From Thermoanaerobaculia bacterium (GTDB lineage Bacteria; Acidobacteriota; Thermoanaerobaculia; Gp7-AA8), in the NCBI GenBank assembly GCA_023700825.1, contig JAMPYE010000137.1:1-9690 (forward strand): a DNA stretch of 9,690 bases, read 5' to 3'. Position 1 is the first letter of the stretch; each line of letters opens with the position of its first letter. Under the pieces are notes generated by a model. The model did not search any database and was not told where the DNA came from. It saw nothing but the letters and a program-made list of their open reading frames with translations. Shown in pieces: positions 1-6,547 of this stretch. The position numbers were made by a program, and so were the translations under genes.

Positions 1-39
1 GCGGGCAGGAGTGCCTGCGCCACGTCGGAGGCGTTCGGC

Positions 40-51
40 TACGATTCGCAC
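40..51 (+). promoter_or_regulatory. Possible -10 box of a leaderless promoter for the esterase
   Basis: TACGAT at 40-45 matches the TANNNT form of a -10 box and ends exactly 6 nt before the ATG at 52, so transcription would begin at or very near the start codon. No Shine-Dalgarno-like purine run lies within 15 nt of that ATG. No convincing -35 box is visible in the few bases upstream. The call rests on spacing and on the same arrangement before the gene at 5124. Confidence 0.22.
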
Positions 52-1281
52 ATGCGCATCCGCGTCCCGCTACTCGCCCTCGCGTTGCTAGTCAGTCCCT
101 CCCTTCTCGCCGCTCCGCCCTTTTCATCTCTCGACGATCTCGATCGCGCGATTTCCAGCGTCGCGAAGGGGAAGAGCGCGAACGCATTCTGGGATCGCGG
201 CGTCGCGGAGAGGCGGATGCCGTTGATCTTCGGCGAGACGGCCGTGTTCCTTTACCGCGGCGAAGGCAAGAGCGTCGAGTGGCGAGGCGATCACGTCGGG
301 TGGCGTCCGAGCGAAGGGGCGAAGGGAAAGCGGATCGGCAGGAGTGACGTGTGGCAGTACCGCCGCAGCTTCGACCTCGACGCGCGCATCGACTACAAGA
401 TCGTCGTCGACGGCGAGCGCTGGCTGCTCGACGAGTTGAACCCGTACACGCAGGTCGGAGGCTACGGCCCGAACTCCGAGCTCCGCATGCCGGAGTGGCG
501 CCCTTCACCATTCGTGACGCGAGCCGCGGACCTCCCACGCGGCACGCTATCCGTCGAAAAGAAGATCGCGAGCAAGGCGCTCGGCTACGACGTCGTCTAC
601 CGCGTCTACACGCCCGCCGGGCTCGCTCCAGACGCGAAGAAACTGGCCTCGCTCTACGTCACGGACGGCTCCGACTACTGGCGCGACGACATGGGCGCGC
701 TCGTCGTGGTCCTCGACAACCTCATCGCGTCGAAGTCGCTGCCACCGCTCGTCGCCGTCTTCGTCGATCCCTGGGACAGGAGGAACGGAGTGAACCGGCG
801 CGAAACGGAGTACGTCCCCGCACAGGACGGCGTCTGCCGGTACTGCGAGTTTCTGACGGCCGAGCTGGTTCCGCTGATCGACGCGTCGTATCCGACAGCC
901 CGATCCGCCGAGTCGCGCGCCATTCTCGGGACGTCGCTCGGCGGCCTCGTCGCGACGGTGATGACGACGCGACACCACGATGTCTTCGCGCTCGCCGGCA
1001 TTCAGAGCCCCGCCTACTGGCCTGCCGGCAGCGCCGAAGCGCTCCTGGCAGGAAGCGACACCGCCCCCGCCCGCGCCTTCATCGACATCGGGAGCTACGA
1101 AGGAACCGAGGCGATCGCCGATGCGAAGCGCGCGAAGGCAATCCTCGAGTCACGCGGCGCGAGGGTAGGCTGGCTCCAGCCACACGACGGCCATTCGTGG
1201 GGGCATTGGCGAGGGAGCGTGGACGAGGTGCTGGTGTTCTTGTTCGAGGGCAGTCGAGAGGCGAAAGGCGAGAGGCGATGA
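52..1281 (+). CDS. Exported enterochelin-esterase-like alpha/beta hydrolase (esterase D / Fes family)
   Basis: 409 aa. Residues 1-21 form a Sec signal peptide (MRIR, a Leu/Ala-rich core, then SLLAA before PPF), so the enzyme is probably periplasmic or secreted. Residues ~45-150 look like an E-set/CBM48-type beta-sandwich (FLYRGEGKSVEWRGDHVGW, DYKIVVDGERWLLDELNPY), as found at the N-terminus of Fes-type esterases. Residues ~165-400 form the hydrolase. The nucleophile is Ser295 in GTSLGG and the likely catalytic His is His381 in HDGHSWGHW; the acid is probably in or near IDIGSYEG at 344-351. Family members cleave siderophore, feruloyl/xylan or other esters. No siderophore or polysaccharide genes are nearby, so the substrate is unknown. 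The last codons (EGSREAKGERR) are encoded by an AGGCGAN heptamer repeat, so the native C-terminus may have been replaced or extended by the repeat. The next gene is convergent. Confidence 0.88.
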   Translation: MRIRVPLLALALLVSPSLLAAPPFSSLDDLDRAISSVAKGKSANAFWDRGVAERRMPLIFGETAVFLYRGEGKSVEWRGDHVGWRPSEGAKGKRIGRSDVWQYRRSFDLDARIDYKIVVDGERWLLDELNPYTQVGGYGPNSELRMPEWRPSPFVTRAADLPRGTLSVEKKIASKALGYDVVYRVYTPAGLAPDAKKLASLYVTDGSDYWRDDMGALVVVLDNLIASKSLPPLVAVFVDPWDRRNGVNRRETEYVPAQDGVCRYCEFLTAELVPLIDASYPTARSAESRAILGTSLGGLVATVMTTRHHDVFALAGIQSPAYWPAGSAEALLAGSDTAPARAFIDIGSYEGTEAIADAKRAKAILESRGARVGWLQPHDGHSWGHWRGSVDEVLVFLFEGSREAKGERR

Positions 1282-1420
1282 GCAGGCGGATGGACAGTTC
1301 CGACTTAACAGAGGAGAGAACAGAGAAGACCTGAGAGTTGCAGCAGAACGAACCCTGAACTCTTCTCTGCGTCTGCTCGACTCGGTCTGCTTATCGCCTC
1401 TCGCCTTTCGCCTTACGCCT
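1252..1420. repeat. Foldback element with heptameric AGGCGAN arms
   Basis: The arms 1259-1285 and 1387-1413 are inverted copies matching at 26 of 27 positions, with 101 nt between them. Each arm contains tandem heptamers AGGCGAA, AGGCGAG, AGGCGAT; a degenerate fourth unit flanks each (AGTCGAG at 1252-1258; AGGCGTA on the minus strand at 1420-1414). Smaller nested inverted repeats lie in the loop: cagagaaga 1321-1329 with tcttctctg 1361-1369, and agagtt 1334-1339 with aactct 1358-1363. The left arm supplies the last codons of the esterase. The right arm begins 10 nt after the stop of the convergent oxygenase gene. It could act as a two-way transcription barrier, but no T-run follows either arm. 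A MITE-like or REP-like dispersed element is an alternative. This region covers the whole gap between the two genes. Confidence 0.8.
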
Positions 1421-1423
1421 GCC

Positions 1424-2041
1424 TCACTCCACCACCCGCAACGACCGCCGCATGAACCAGCCCGTCAGGCTGTAGCGCTCGCGCGTCGACACGAGTACTT
1501 CGTGCGGGACGCTGTCGCTGCGGAAGACCACCATGGTGCCGGCGGCGGGAAGAACGTCGACCGGACCGCCTTCGACGTGGAGGCGAAGCGCGCCGCCGTC
1601 TTCGGGGCGCCAGGCGTCGTTGAGATACAGAGTGAAGGAGATCATCCGCTCGTCGTTCGCCTCGAAGCGGTCGACGTGCGTCTTGTAGAACGCCCCCGGG
1701 CCGTAGACGGCGAATTGCGCTTCGCAGGAGACGAGGCTGAGGAAGAGCCCGCGATTCAGATCGAGCTGGAGGTCTTCGATGGCGCGCCAGTAAGCCTGCT
1801 GCGCCGGAGTCGCCTCGCCGGGGTCGAGCCAGAGGATCTTGTCGCCGCGGATCGCGTTCTCGACTTCGTGATCGGAGCCGCGACCGATGCCCGCTTCGTG
1901 GAAGTGGTTGTCCGCGATGCCCCGAATGGCTTCTTCGCGCAACTCGCTCACGATCTCCGGCGGCAGGAAGTCACGCAGGATCGTCCAGCCGCGTGTCGCC
2001 AGCTCCAAGACCGTCCGGTCACTCCACGGAACAATGCTCAT
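1424..2041 (-). CDS. 2OG-Fe(II) oxygenase, prolyl 4-hydroxylase-like
   Basis: 205 aa, probably cytoplasmic, with no signal peptide. The double-stranded beta-helix core carries the expected iron triad, His122-x-Asp124 (KTHVDRF) and His180 (VPHEV), plus Arg189 in RYSLTGWF, which should bind the 2-oxoglutarate carboxylate. The family couples 2-oxoglutarate decarboxylation to hydroxylation of a protein side chain or small molecule. The length and the ALRLHVEGG...AAGTMVVF segment fit the SM-20/PHD-type bacterial prolyl hydroxylase-like group, but the substrate cannot be read from the sequence. The ATG at 2041 is chosen because AGGG lies 7 nt upstream; an in-frame GTG at 2047 would leave only 1 nt. 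It lies 102 bp downstream of ftsK on the same strand and has its own candidate promoter in the gap. Confidence 0.87.
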   Translation of the reverse strand: MSIVPWSDRTVLELATRGWTILRDFLPPEIVSELREEAIRGIADNHFHEAGIGRGSDHEVENAIRGDKILWLDPGEATPAQQAYWRAIEDLQLDLNRGLFLSLVSCEAQFAVYGPGAFYKTHVDRFEANDERMISFTLYLNDAWRPEDGGALRLHVEGGPVDVLPAAGTMVVFRSDSVPHEVLVSTRERYSLTGWFMRRSLRVVE

Positions 2042-2083
2042 CGCCACACCCTGGCGTCGGGGCCTGACGCCGCCGGGAGAAGA

Positions 2084-2112
2084 AAGATGCGCTCAATGAA
2101 ACATTGTGTCAA
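2084..2112 (-). promoter_or_regulatory. Candidate sigma70-type promoter of the 2OG oxygenase, with a spacer palindrome
   Basis: On the minus strand a perfect TTGACA (2112-2107) is followed after 17 nt by CATCTT (2089-2084), a weak -10 box matching 3 of 6. The spacer contains the palindrome caatg-aaa-cattg (2094-2106), which could be a repressor or activator site. A second hairpin, ggcgtc (2053-2058) with gacgcc (2066-2071), would lie in the 5' leader just before the AGGG ribosome binding site. The element sits in the 102-bp gap after ftsK, which suggests independent control of the oxygenase. Confidence 0.45.
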
Positions 2113-2143
2113 GTGAACGAGCGGTTACGGGGTGAGGGACCAG

Positions 2144-4732
2144 CTACAGGTTCGAGGCGTCCATCATTCCAGGATAGTCGTCCGCGCGGATGAGGATCTC
2201 GCGGGGCTTCGATCCCTGGGACGGACCGAGGATACCGTTCGCCTCCATCATCTCGATGAGGCGCGCGGCGCGCGAGTAACCGAGCTTCATGCGGCGCTGC
2301 AGATAGGACGCCGAGGCCTGGCCCGTCGTGAGGACCGTGCGCACCGCCTCGTCGTACTTCGGGTCGGTCATGAACTCGAAGGTGTCCTGGTTCTCTTTTT
2401 CCTCGGCGAACGTCGTGATCTCGTCGATGTACTCGGGCCGCCCCTGGTGCTTCTTGACGAAGTCGACGATATCGACGATCTCCTTCTCGGAGACGTAGGC
2501 GCCGTGGATGCGGCGCACACGCGCGGTGCCGGGCGGGAGGAAGAGCGAATCGCCCATGCCGAGCAGCTTTTCGGCGCCCTGCGCGTCGAGAATCGTGCGG
2601 GAGTCGATGCGCGACGCGACCTGGAACGAGATGCGCGAGGGGAAATTCGCCTTGATCACGCCGGTGATGACGTCGACCGACGGGCGCTGTGTCGCGATGA
2701 TGAGGTGGACGCCGACGGCGCGCGCCTTCTGCGCGAGGCGCGTCACCGACTCCTCGACGTCCTTCGGCGCGACCATCATCAGGTCGGCGAACTCGTCGAT
2801 CACGATGACGATGTAGTGCATCTGCTCGGTGTCGCCGAGCTCCTGGTCCGCGCCGAGTCGCCGCCCGCGGCGAAGCGCCTCGGGGTCGCGCACCAGCACG
2901 TTGTACTGCTCGATGTTCCGGACGCCGCACTCCGCGAGCTTCTTGTAGCGCGCCTCCATCTCCTGCACGGCCCACGTGAGCGCGTGTGAGGCGAGCTTGG
3001 GATCGGTGACGATCGGGTGCAGCAGGTGCGGAATGTCCTCGTAGACCTTCAGCTCCACCATCTTCGGGTCGATCATCAGCATCCGGAGCTGTTTGGGCAG
3101 CGCCTTGTAGAGAAGCGACACGATCATGGAGTTGAGGCCCACCGACTTGCCCGCGCCCGTCGCGCCCGCGACGAGAAGGTGCGGCATTCGCGCGAGGTCG
3201 GTGACGACCGGGTCGCCGTGGATGTCCTTGCCGAGGGCGAGCGTCAGCAGTGACGACGAGTTGGAGAAGACGTCGCTGTCGATGATCTCGCGGAGTGCGA
3301 TGATGTCGCGCTTCGCGTTAGGCACTTCGATTCCGACGGTCGACGACCCGGAGATCCGCTCGATGCGGATCGACTCCGCCTTCAGAGCGAGCGCGAGGTC
3401 GTCACCGAGGTTGACCACGCGGGCGTACTTCACGCCGGCGGAAGGCTTGAATTCGAACGTCGTGACGACGGGCCCGGGGTGATAGGCAGTCACTTCGCCT
3501 TCCACGTTGAACTCGCGGCTCTTCTCTTCGATGTGCCGTCCGACCTCGAGGAACCTGCGATGCGAGTCGTCGTTGATCTCGCCACGCTCGGGCCCGGGCT
3601 TGAGGAGATTCACGAACGGCAGCCGCTCGGAAGAGAGGTTCTTCTTCGCCTCTTCGCGGACGACCTGTTTTGCGGGTGGGCGCGGCTTCGGGCGGGGCAG
3701 CTTCGGCAGCGCCCGTTCTTCCGTGTCGAGTTCGTCGGCCTCGTCGAAGCCGTCGGCGTCATCCTCGATCGGCGTTGGCGGCGCAGCAGCCGGGCGCGAC
3801 GGGAATCGACGAGCCGGCATCGCGTCAACCTCGAGGCTGAAGAATGCCGACGTGAAGATCTGCTGCTCGACCCGTTCCTCGGGGGCCTTGACCCCCTGGA
3901 CGACCAGGTCTTCCGCAGCCTTGCGGAGATCGGCCTTCGTGACTTTTCGGATCCGGAAACCGCCCGGTCCGGGAACCTGTCGCACCGAAGGCCCGCGATC
4001 CGCGAACGAAACGACATTGCTCCCGTCGCTGGCAAGGGATGCAGGCTCGCCCGTTCGGGCCGGAGGTGCTTCCGCGACGCGCGCCTCGCTCAGCTTCGTG
4101 CTGAGGAGCTTCGCCTTCATCTGATCCTTGCGGCGGCGTTCGGTAAAGCGCGCCCAGCGCACGTAGAGCGCCCGGCTCGCGGCCACGAGCCGCTCCTTGC
4201 AGAAAACGAAGATCGAGGCGAGGCTGATGCGCGTCGCGAGCAGCAGGCCGATCAGGATCGCCGTGGTCAGGGCGATCGACGCCCCGACGACGTTGAGGCT
4301 CGCCGAGACGGCGCCTCCGATCTCGTGGCCGAGGTAGCCGCCCGCGCGCACGAGCGCGCCGCGCAGCCAGACTTCGCCGAACGCGAGATCGAAGATTGGA
4401 GGGATCGCGAGCATCAGGACGATGAAGCCGAGAAGCTTCGTGTGGAAGTGCTCGACCTCCTTGCCCCAGAAGCGGTTCCAGCCGAGCAGCAGCAGCGCGG
4501 TCGGCAGCAGGAGACTGGAGAATCCGAAGAATCCGACGAGGATCCAGGCGAGCGTCGCGCCGTAGTAGCCGATGCCATTGCCGATGTCGGTAGTGCTCGA
4601 CGTGAAGAAAGCGGACGAATCGGTGGGGTTGTAAGTGACGAGCGAGATGGCGAGGATCACCCCGGCAGCCAGGATGACGATCCCGAGCAACTCGCTTCCG
4701 CGCCTGCTTTTCAGCAGCTCCGACACTTCCAT
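2144..4732 (-). CDS. ftsK: DNA translocase FtsK/SpoIIIE
   Basis: 862 aa from the chosen start. The protein anchors at the division septum and pumps chromosomal DNA towards the dimer-resolution site during cell division. Four hydrophobic helices lie in about residues 10-185 (LLGIVILAAGVILAISLV is the first). A Pro/Arg/Glu-rich linker follows to about 390, then the alpha domain (AYHPGPVVTTFEFKPSAGVK near 420). The RecA-like motor has Walker A GATGAGKS near 523-530 and Walker B VIVIDEFAD near 640-650. The C-terminus is the gamma winged helix that reads polarity sequences (TGQASASYLQRRMKLGYSRA, then GPSQGSKPREIL). The length is close to SpoIIIE-type proteins and shorter than E. coli FtsK, whose linker is much longer. 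The frame is open upstream to 4945, but those 71 residues translate intergenic repeat DNA, so the ATG at 4732 (protein start MEVSELLKSRRGSELLG) is preferred; a GTG lies one codon upstream. No strong Shine-Dalgarno is seen. Confidence 0.96.
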   Translation of the reverse strand: MEVSELLKSRRGSELLGIVILAAGVILAISLVTYNPTDSSAFFTSSTTDIGNGIGYYGATLAWILVGFFGFSSLLLPTALLLLGWNRFWGKEVEHFHTKLLGFIVLMLAIPPIFDLAFGEVWLRGALVRAGGYLGHEIGGAVSASLNVVGASIALTTAILIGLLLATRISLASIFVFCKERLVAASRALYVRWARFTERRRKDQMKAKLLSTKLSEARVAEAPPARTGEPASLASDGSNVVSFADRGPSVRQVPGPGGFRIRKVTKADLRKAAEDLVVQGVKAPEERVEQQIFTSAFFSLEVDAMPARRFPSRPAAAPPTPIEDDADGFDEADELDTEERALPKLPRPKPRPPAKQVVREEAKKNLSSERLPFVNLLKPGPERGEINDDSHRRFLEVGRHIEEKSREFNVEGEVTAYHPGPVVTTFEFKPSAGVKYARVVNLGDDLALALKAESIRIERISGSSTVGIEVPNAKRDIIALREIIDSDVFSNSSSLLTLALGKDIHGDPVVTDLARMPHLLVAGATGAGKSVGLNSMIVSLLYKALPKQLRMLMIDPKMVELKVYEDIPHLLHPIVTDPKLASHALTWAVQEMEARYKKLAECGVRNIEQYNVLVRDPEALRRGRRLGADQELGDTEQMHYIVIVIDEFADLMMVAPKDVEESVTRLAQKARAVGVHLIIATQRPSVDVITGVIKANFPSRISFQVASRIDSRTILDAQGAEKLLGMGDSLFLPPGTARVRRIHGAYVSEKEIVDIVDFVKKHQGRPEYIDEITTFAEEKENQDTFEFMTDPKYDEAVRTVLTTGQASASYLQRRMKLGYSRAARLIEMMEANGILGPSQGSKPREILIRADDYPGMMDASNL

Positions 4733-4753
4733 CACACCCGACACGGCACAGTA

Positions 4754-4762
4754 AGAATAGCA
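4754..4762 (-). promoter_or_regulatory. Possible extended -10 promoter of ftsK
   Basis: The minus strand reads TGC-TATTCT (4762-4754), an extended -10 form matching TATAAT at 4 of 6. The -10 box ends 21 nt before the ftsK ATG, giving a short leader of about 15 nt. No good -35 hexamer lies 16-18 nt upstream. The heptameric array at 4787-4842 lies directly behind it. Confidence 0.3.
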
Positions 4763-4786
4763 GATCGTGAGGGTTGGGTGGAAGAC

Positions 4787-4842
4787 GATTTCGGATTTCG
4801 AATTTCGGGTTTCGAATTTGGGATTGAGGATTCGGGGCTTCC
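4787..4842. repeat. Degenerate 7-bp tandem array (GATTTCG type)
   Basis: Eight consecutive heptamers can be laid out from 4787: GATTTCG, GATTTCG, AATTTCG, GGTTTCG, AATTTGG, GATTGAG, GATTCGG, GGCTTCC. They degrade from left to right. The minus strand reads as CGAAATC-type units. The stretch is clearly more AT-rich than its surroundings. When translated, it yields the RNPKFE/RNSKSE-like peptide in the spurious upstream extension of ftsK. It lies 54 bp upstream of the ftsK start, behind the putative promoter. It is non-coding repeat DNA of unknown role and is not a CRISPR: there are no spacers. Confidence 0.8.
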
Positions 4843-4876
4843 CGATCCGGGGTTGCCGTTGGGGGACGACGCGGCA

Positions 4877-5079
4877 TCGCGTAGCGACGTCCGAGCTTAG
4901 CCCCCGGTCCCGCAGCGCGGGAGCGGGGGGACACCGCGAAAACATGGGCGCGCCGCGTAGCGGCGCTGGAACGGCCGGGATCCGGATCGATATCGGAGGG
5001 ACGCTACCTCACGGCAACGACTCGCGCCGCAACCACGCGCGCTCGCATCTTGCCGTCCGAAGCTCGAGATTCAATCTCG
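4877..5079. repeat. Cluster of GC-rich hairpins in the ftsK/phosphatase intergenic region
   Basis: Four inverted repeats are visible. (1) tcgc-gta-gcga, 4877-4887. (2) A 13-position stem, 4901-4929, with one mismatch and loop agc (cccccg, g/g mismatch, t:a, cccgc). (3) gcgccgc-gta-gcggcgc, 4950-4966, perfect over 7 bp. (4) cgagat-tca-atctcg, 5065-5079. Hairpins 1 and 3 share the core CGCGTAGCG. The divergent gap 4733-5123 (391 bp) has no credible gene. It holds the heptamer array, these hairpins and possible promoters at both ends. The hairpins may be a dispersed repeat element or RNA structure; nothing here identifies a known riboswitch or sRNA. Confidence 0.6.
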
Positions 5080-5111
5080 CGCCGATGGAACCCCCCCCTC
5101 CCCATTCCGCG

Positions 5112-5123
5112 TAAAGTACCGCC
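5112..5123 (+). promoter_or_regulatory. Possible -10 box of a leaderless promoter for the phosphatase gene
   Basis: TAAAGT at 5112-5117 fits TANNNT and ends exactly 6 nt before the ATG at 5124, the same geometry as before the gene at 52. No Shine-Dalgarno-like sequence is present in the C-rich stretch upstream. No convincing -35 box is visible. Confidence 0.25.
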
Positions 5124-6518
5124 ATGCCGGCGAACGCACTACCCCCGGGACATGCGGACGATCTCGTGGCCTTCTCGTTCGCCGCGGTCATCTTCGCGGC
5201 GGGAGTCGTCTCGCTCGCGGTGGCGGCGCTGCGACGCTCGGGGGCACGCTCGATGCTGGCCTACCTCGGCGCCTTCGCCGCGCTCTATGGCATCCGCATC
5301 GCGATCAACTCGCACGCCGCCTTCGAGCTCTTCGAGCCGGACGAATGGCTGGATTTCGCCGCCGCCTACCTCACCTACGTCATGCCGATCCCCGCGTTCC
5401 TCCTCTTCCACAAGCAAATCGGCGCCGTGGAGGAGCGGCTGTTTCGAATCGCGATGGCAGTGCAGGTGACGTACTCCATCGTCGCCATCGTCGTCGATAC
5501 GGTCGCGGGCCAGCCCGAGCTGGCGATGGGGCCGAACGCGCCGATCGTGATCGGCGTCTCGCTCCTCATGCTCCCCCGCATTCTCTCGTCGAAATCGATC
5601 GATCCGTCGGAGCTCCGCCCGCTTCGCTTCGGCATCGTCACGTTCATCCTCTTCGCGCTGCACGAGAACCTCGCCGCCATGGGAGTGATCGACTCCAGGC
5701 TCGGCCTCGAACCGATCGGGATGATCTGTTTCCTCGCCGGTGTCGGGATCTCGATCGCGCGTCGCGTCGAGCGCACGCACCGGCGACTCGGTGACATCGA
5801 GAGCGAATTGCAGGTTGCGCAGCGGATCCAGGGCTCGCTCCTGCCCACGTCCGCACCTCCGGTGGCGGGTCTCGACGTCGCAGGCGTGCAGGTTCCCGCG
5901 CGCGAAGTCGGAGGCGATTTCTACGACTTCGTGCAACTCGGCGAGCGCACCATGGGCGTTCTCGTTGCGGATGTCGCGGGCCATGGCGTCCCCGCCGCGC
6001 TGATCGCGTCGATGGTCAAGATCGCGCTCGCCTCGCTCCAAGCATCGGCGCACGCACCCGCACAGCTGCTCGCAGGCATGAACTCGATCCTGCGAGGCCA
6101 GATCGGCCGTGGATTCGTCACCGCGACCTATGCGGTGATCGATCTCGAGAGCCGTTCGATCCGCGCCGCGAAGGCGGGACATCCCGCGCCGCTGGTGATC
6201 CTTTCCGGAGGCGAGGCTCGCGCGCTCGAGAGCGAAGGCCCTGTTCTCGGTCGGTTTCCCGGCGCCGCCTTCGAGTTGGTCGAAGCGCCATTCCCGCGCG
6301 GCGCGCGAGTCGTCTTCTACACCGACGGCGTCACCGAGGCGCGTGGCCCCGACGGATCGAGCTATGGAGAGGAACGCCTCGCCTCGCTTCCTCTCCCACC
6401 CGCGTCGAGCGCCACCGACCATGCGATGGCGATCTTCGACTCGCTCCGGCGCCACCGAGGCTCCACTCACGAAGGTTTCGACGACGACGTGACCGTCGTG
6501 GTGGTGCGTGACGCGTGA
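5124..6518 (+). CDS. Membrane-anchored SpoIIE/RsbU-type PP2C serine phosphatase with a 7TM sensor region
   Basis: 464 aa. About seven hydrophobic helices span residues 8-210 (for example FSFAAVIFAAGVVSLAVAAL and IGMICFLAGVGISIA), resembling 7TM sensor modules. A short helical linker (RLGDIESELQVAQRIQGSLL, ~222-241) is typical of the RsbU group. The SpoIIE phosphatase domain fills ~245-464 with metal-binding motifs in order: GGDFYD (263-268), DVAGHG (283-288), YTDG (399-402) and DDDVT (453-457). All key Asp residues are present, so it should be catalytically active. Family members dephosphorylate anti-sigma-factor antagonists, linking a membrane signal to sigma factor release. No antagonist, serine-kinase anti-sigma or sigma gene is in the window, so its partner must be elsewhere. 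The ATG at 5124 is kept because it directly precedes the first helix region. The methyltransferase gene follows after 29 bp. Confidence 0.92.
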   Translation: MPANALPPGHADDLVAFSFAAVIFAAGVVSLAVAALRRSGARSMLAYLGAFAALYGIRIAINSHAAFELFEPDEWLDFAAAYLTYVMPIPAFLLFHKQIGAVEERLFRIAMAVQVTYSIVAIVVDTVAGQPELAMGPNAPIVIGVSLLMLPRILSSKSIDPSELRPLRFGIVTFILFALHENLAAMGVIDSRLGLEPIGMICFLAGVGISIARRVERTHRRLGDIESELQVAQRIQGSLLPTSAPPVAGLDVAGVQVPAREVGGDFYDFVQLGERTMGVLVADVAGHGVPAALIASMVKIALASLQASAHAPAQLLAGMNSILRGQIGRGFVTATYAVIDLESRSIRAAKAGHPAPLVILSGGEARALESEGPVLGRFPGAAFELVEAPFPRGARVVFYTDGVTEARGPDGSSYGEERLASLPLPPASSATDHAMAIFDSLRRHRGSTHEGFDDDVTVVVVRDA

Positions 6519-6547
6519 GGTTGCGCGTCTGACAGTCAGGTTCCAGA

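Noticed and set aside
1..18. Hairpin gcagg-agtg-cctgc (5-18) as the terminator of an upstream gene
   Set aside because: The stem is 5 bp with no T-run, and the upstream gene is outside the window.
1282..1423. Foldback element as a classic rho-independent terminator
   Set aside because: The loop is 101 nt and no T-run follows either arm, so I annotated it as a repeat and left termination as a hypothesis.
2132..2989. + strand open frame (285 aa) over the ftsK 3' end
   Set aside because: Antisense shadow of the FtsK motor and gamma domains. No recognisable protein signature.
4787..4842. Heptamer array as a CRISPR
   Set aside because: Units are 7 bp, directly tandem, degenerate and without spacers, and no cas gene is present.
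3479..4900. Long + strand open frame (473 aa) opposite ftsK
   Set aside because: It mirrors the ftsK frame. Its translation is a low-complexity Arg/Glu/Asp/Ala mix typical of the antisense of GC-rich genes, and FtsK domains on the other strand are unambiguous.
4733..5123. Riboswitch, tRNA or small-RNA gene in the 391-bp divergent gap
   Set aside because: Hairpins are present, but no cloverleaf, no recognisable riboswitch core and no clear promoter-terminator pair enclose them.
5139..6470. Long - strand open frame (443 aa) opposite the phosphatase
   Set aside because: Antisense shadow with Arg/Asp/His-rich composition and no domain. All SpoIIE motifs lie in the + strand frame.
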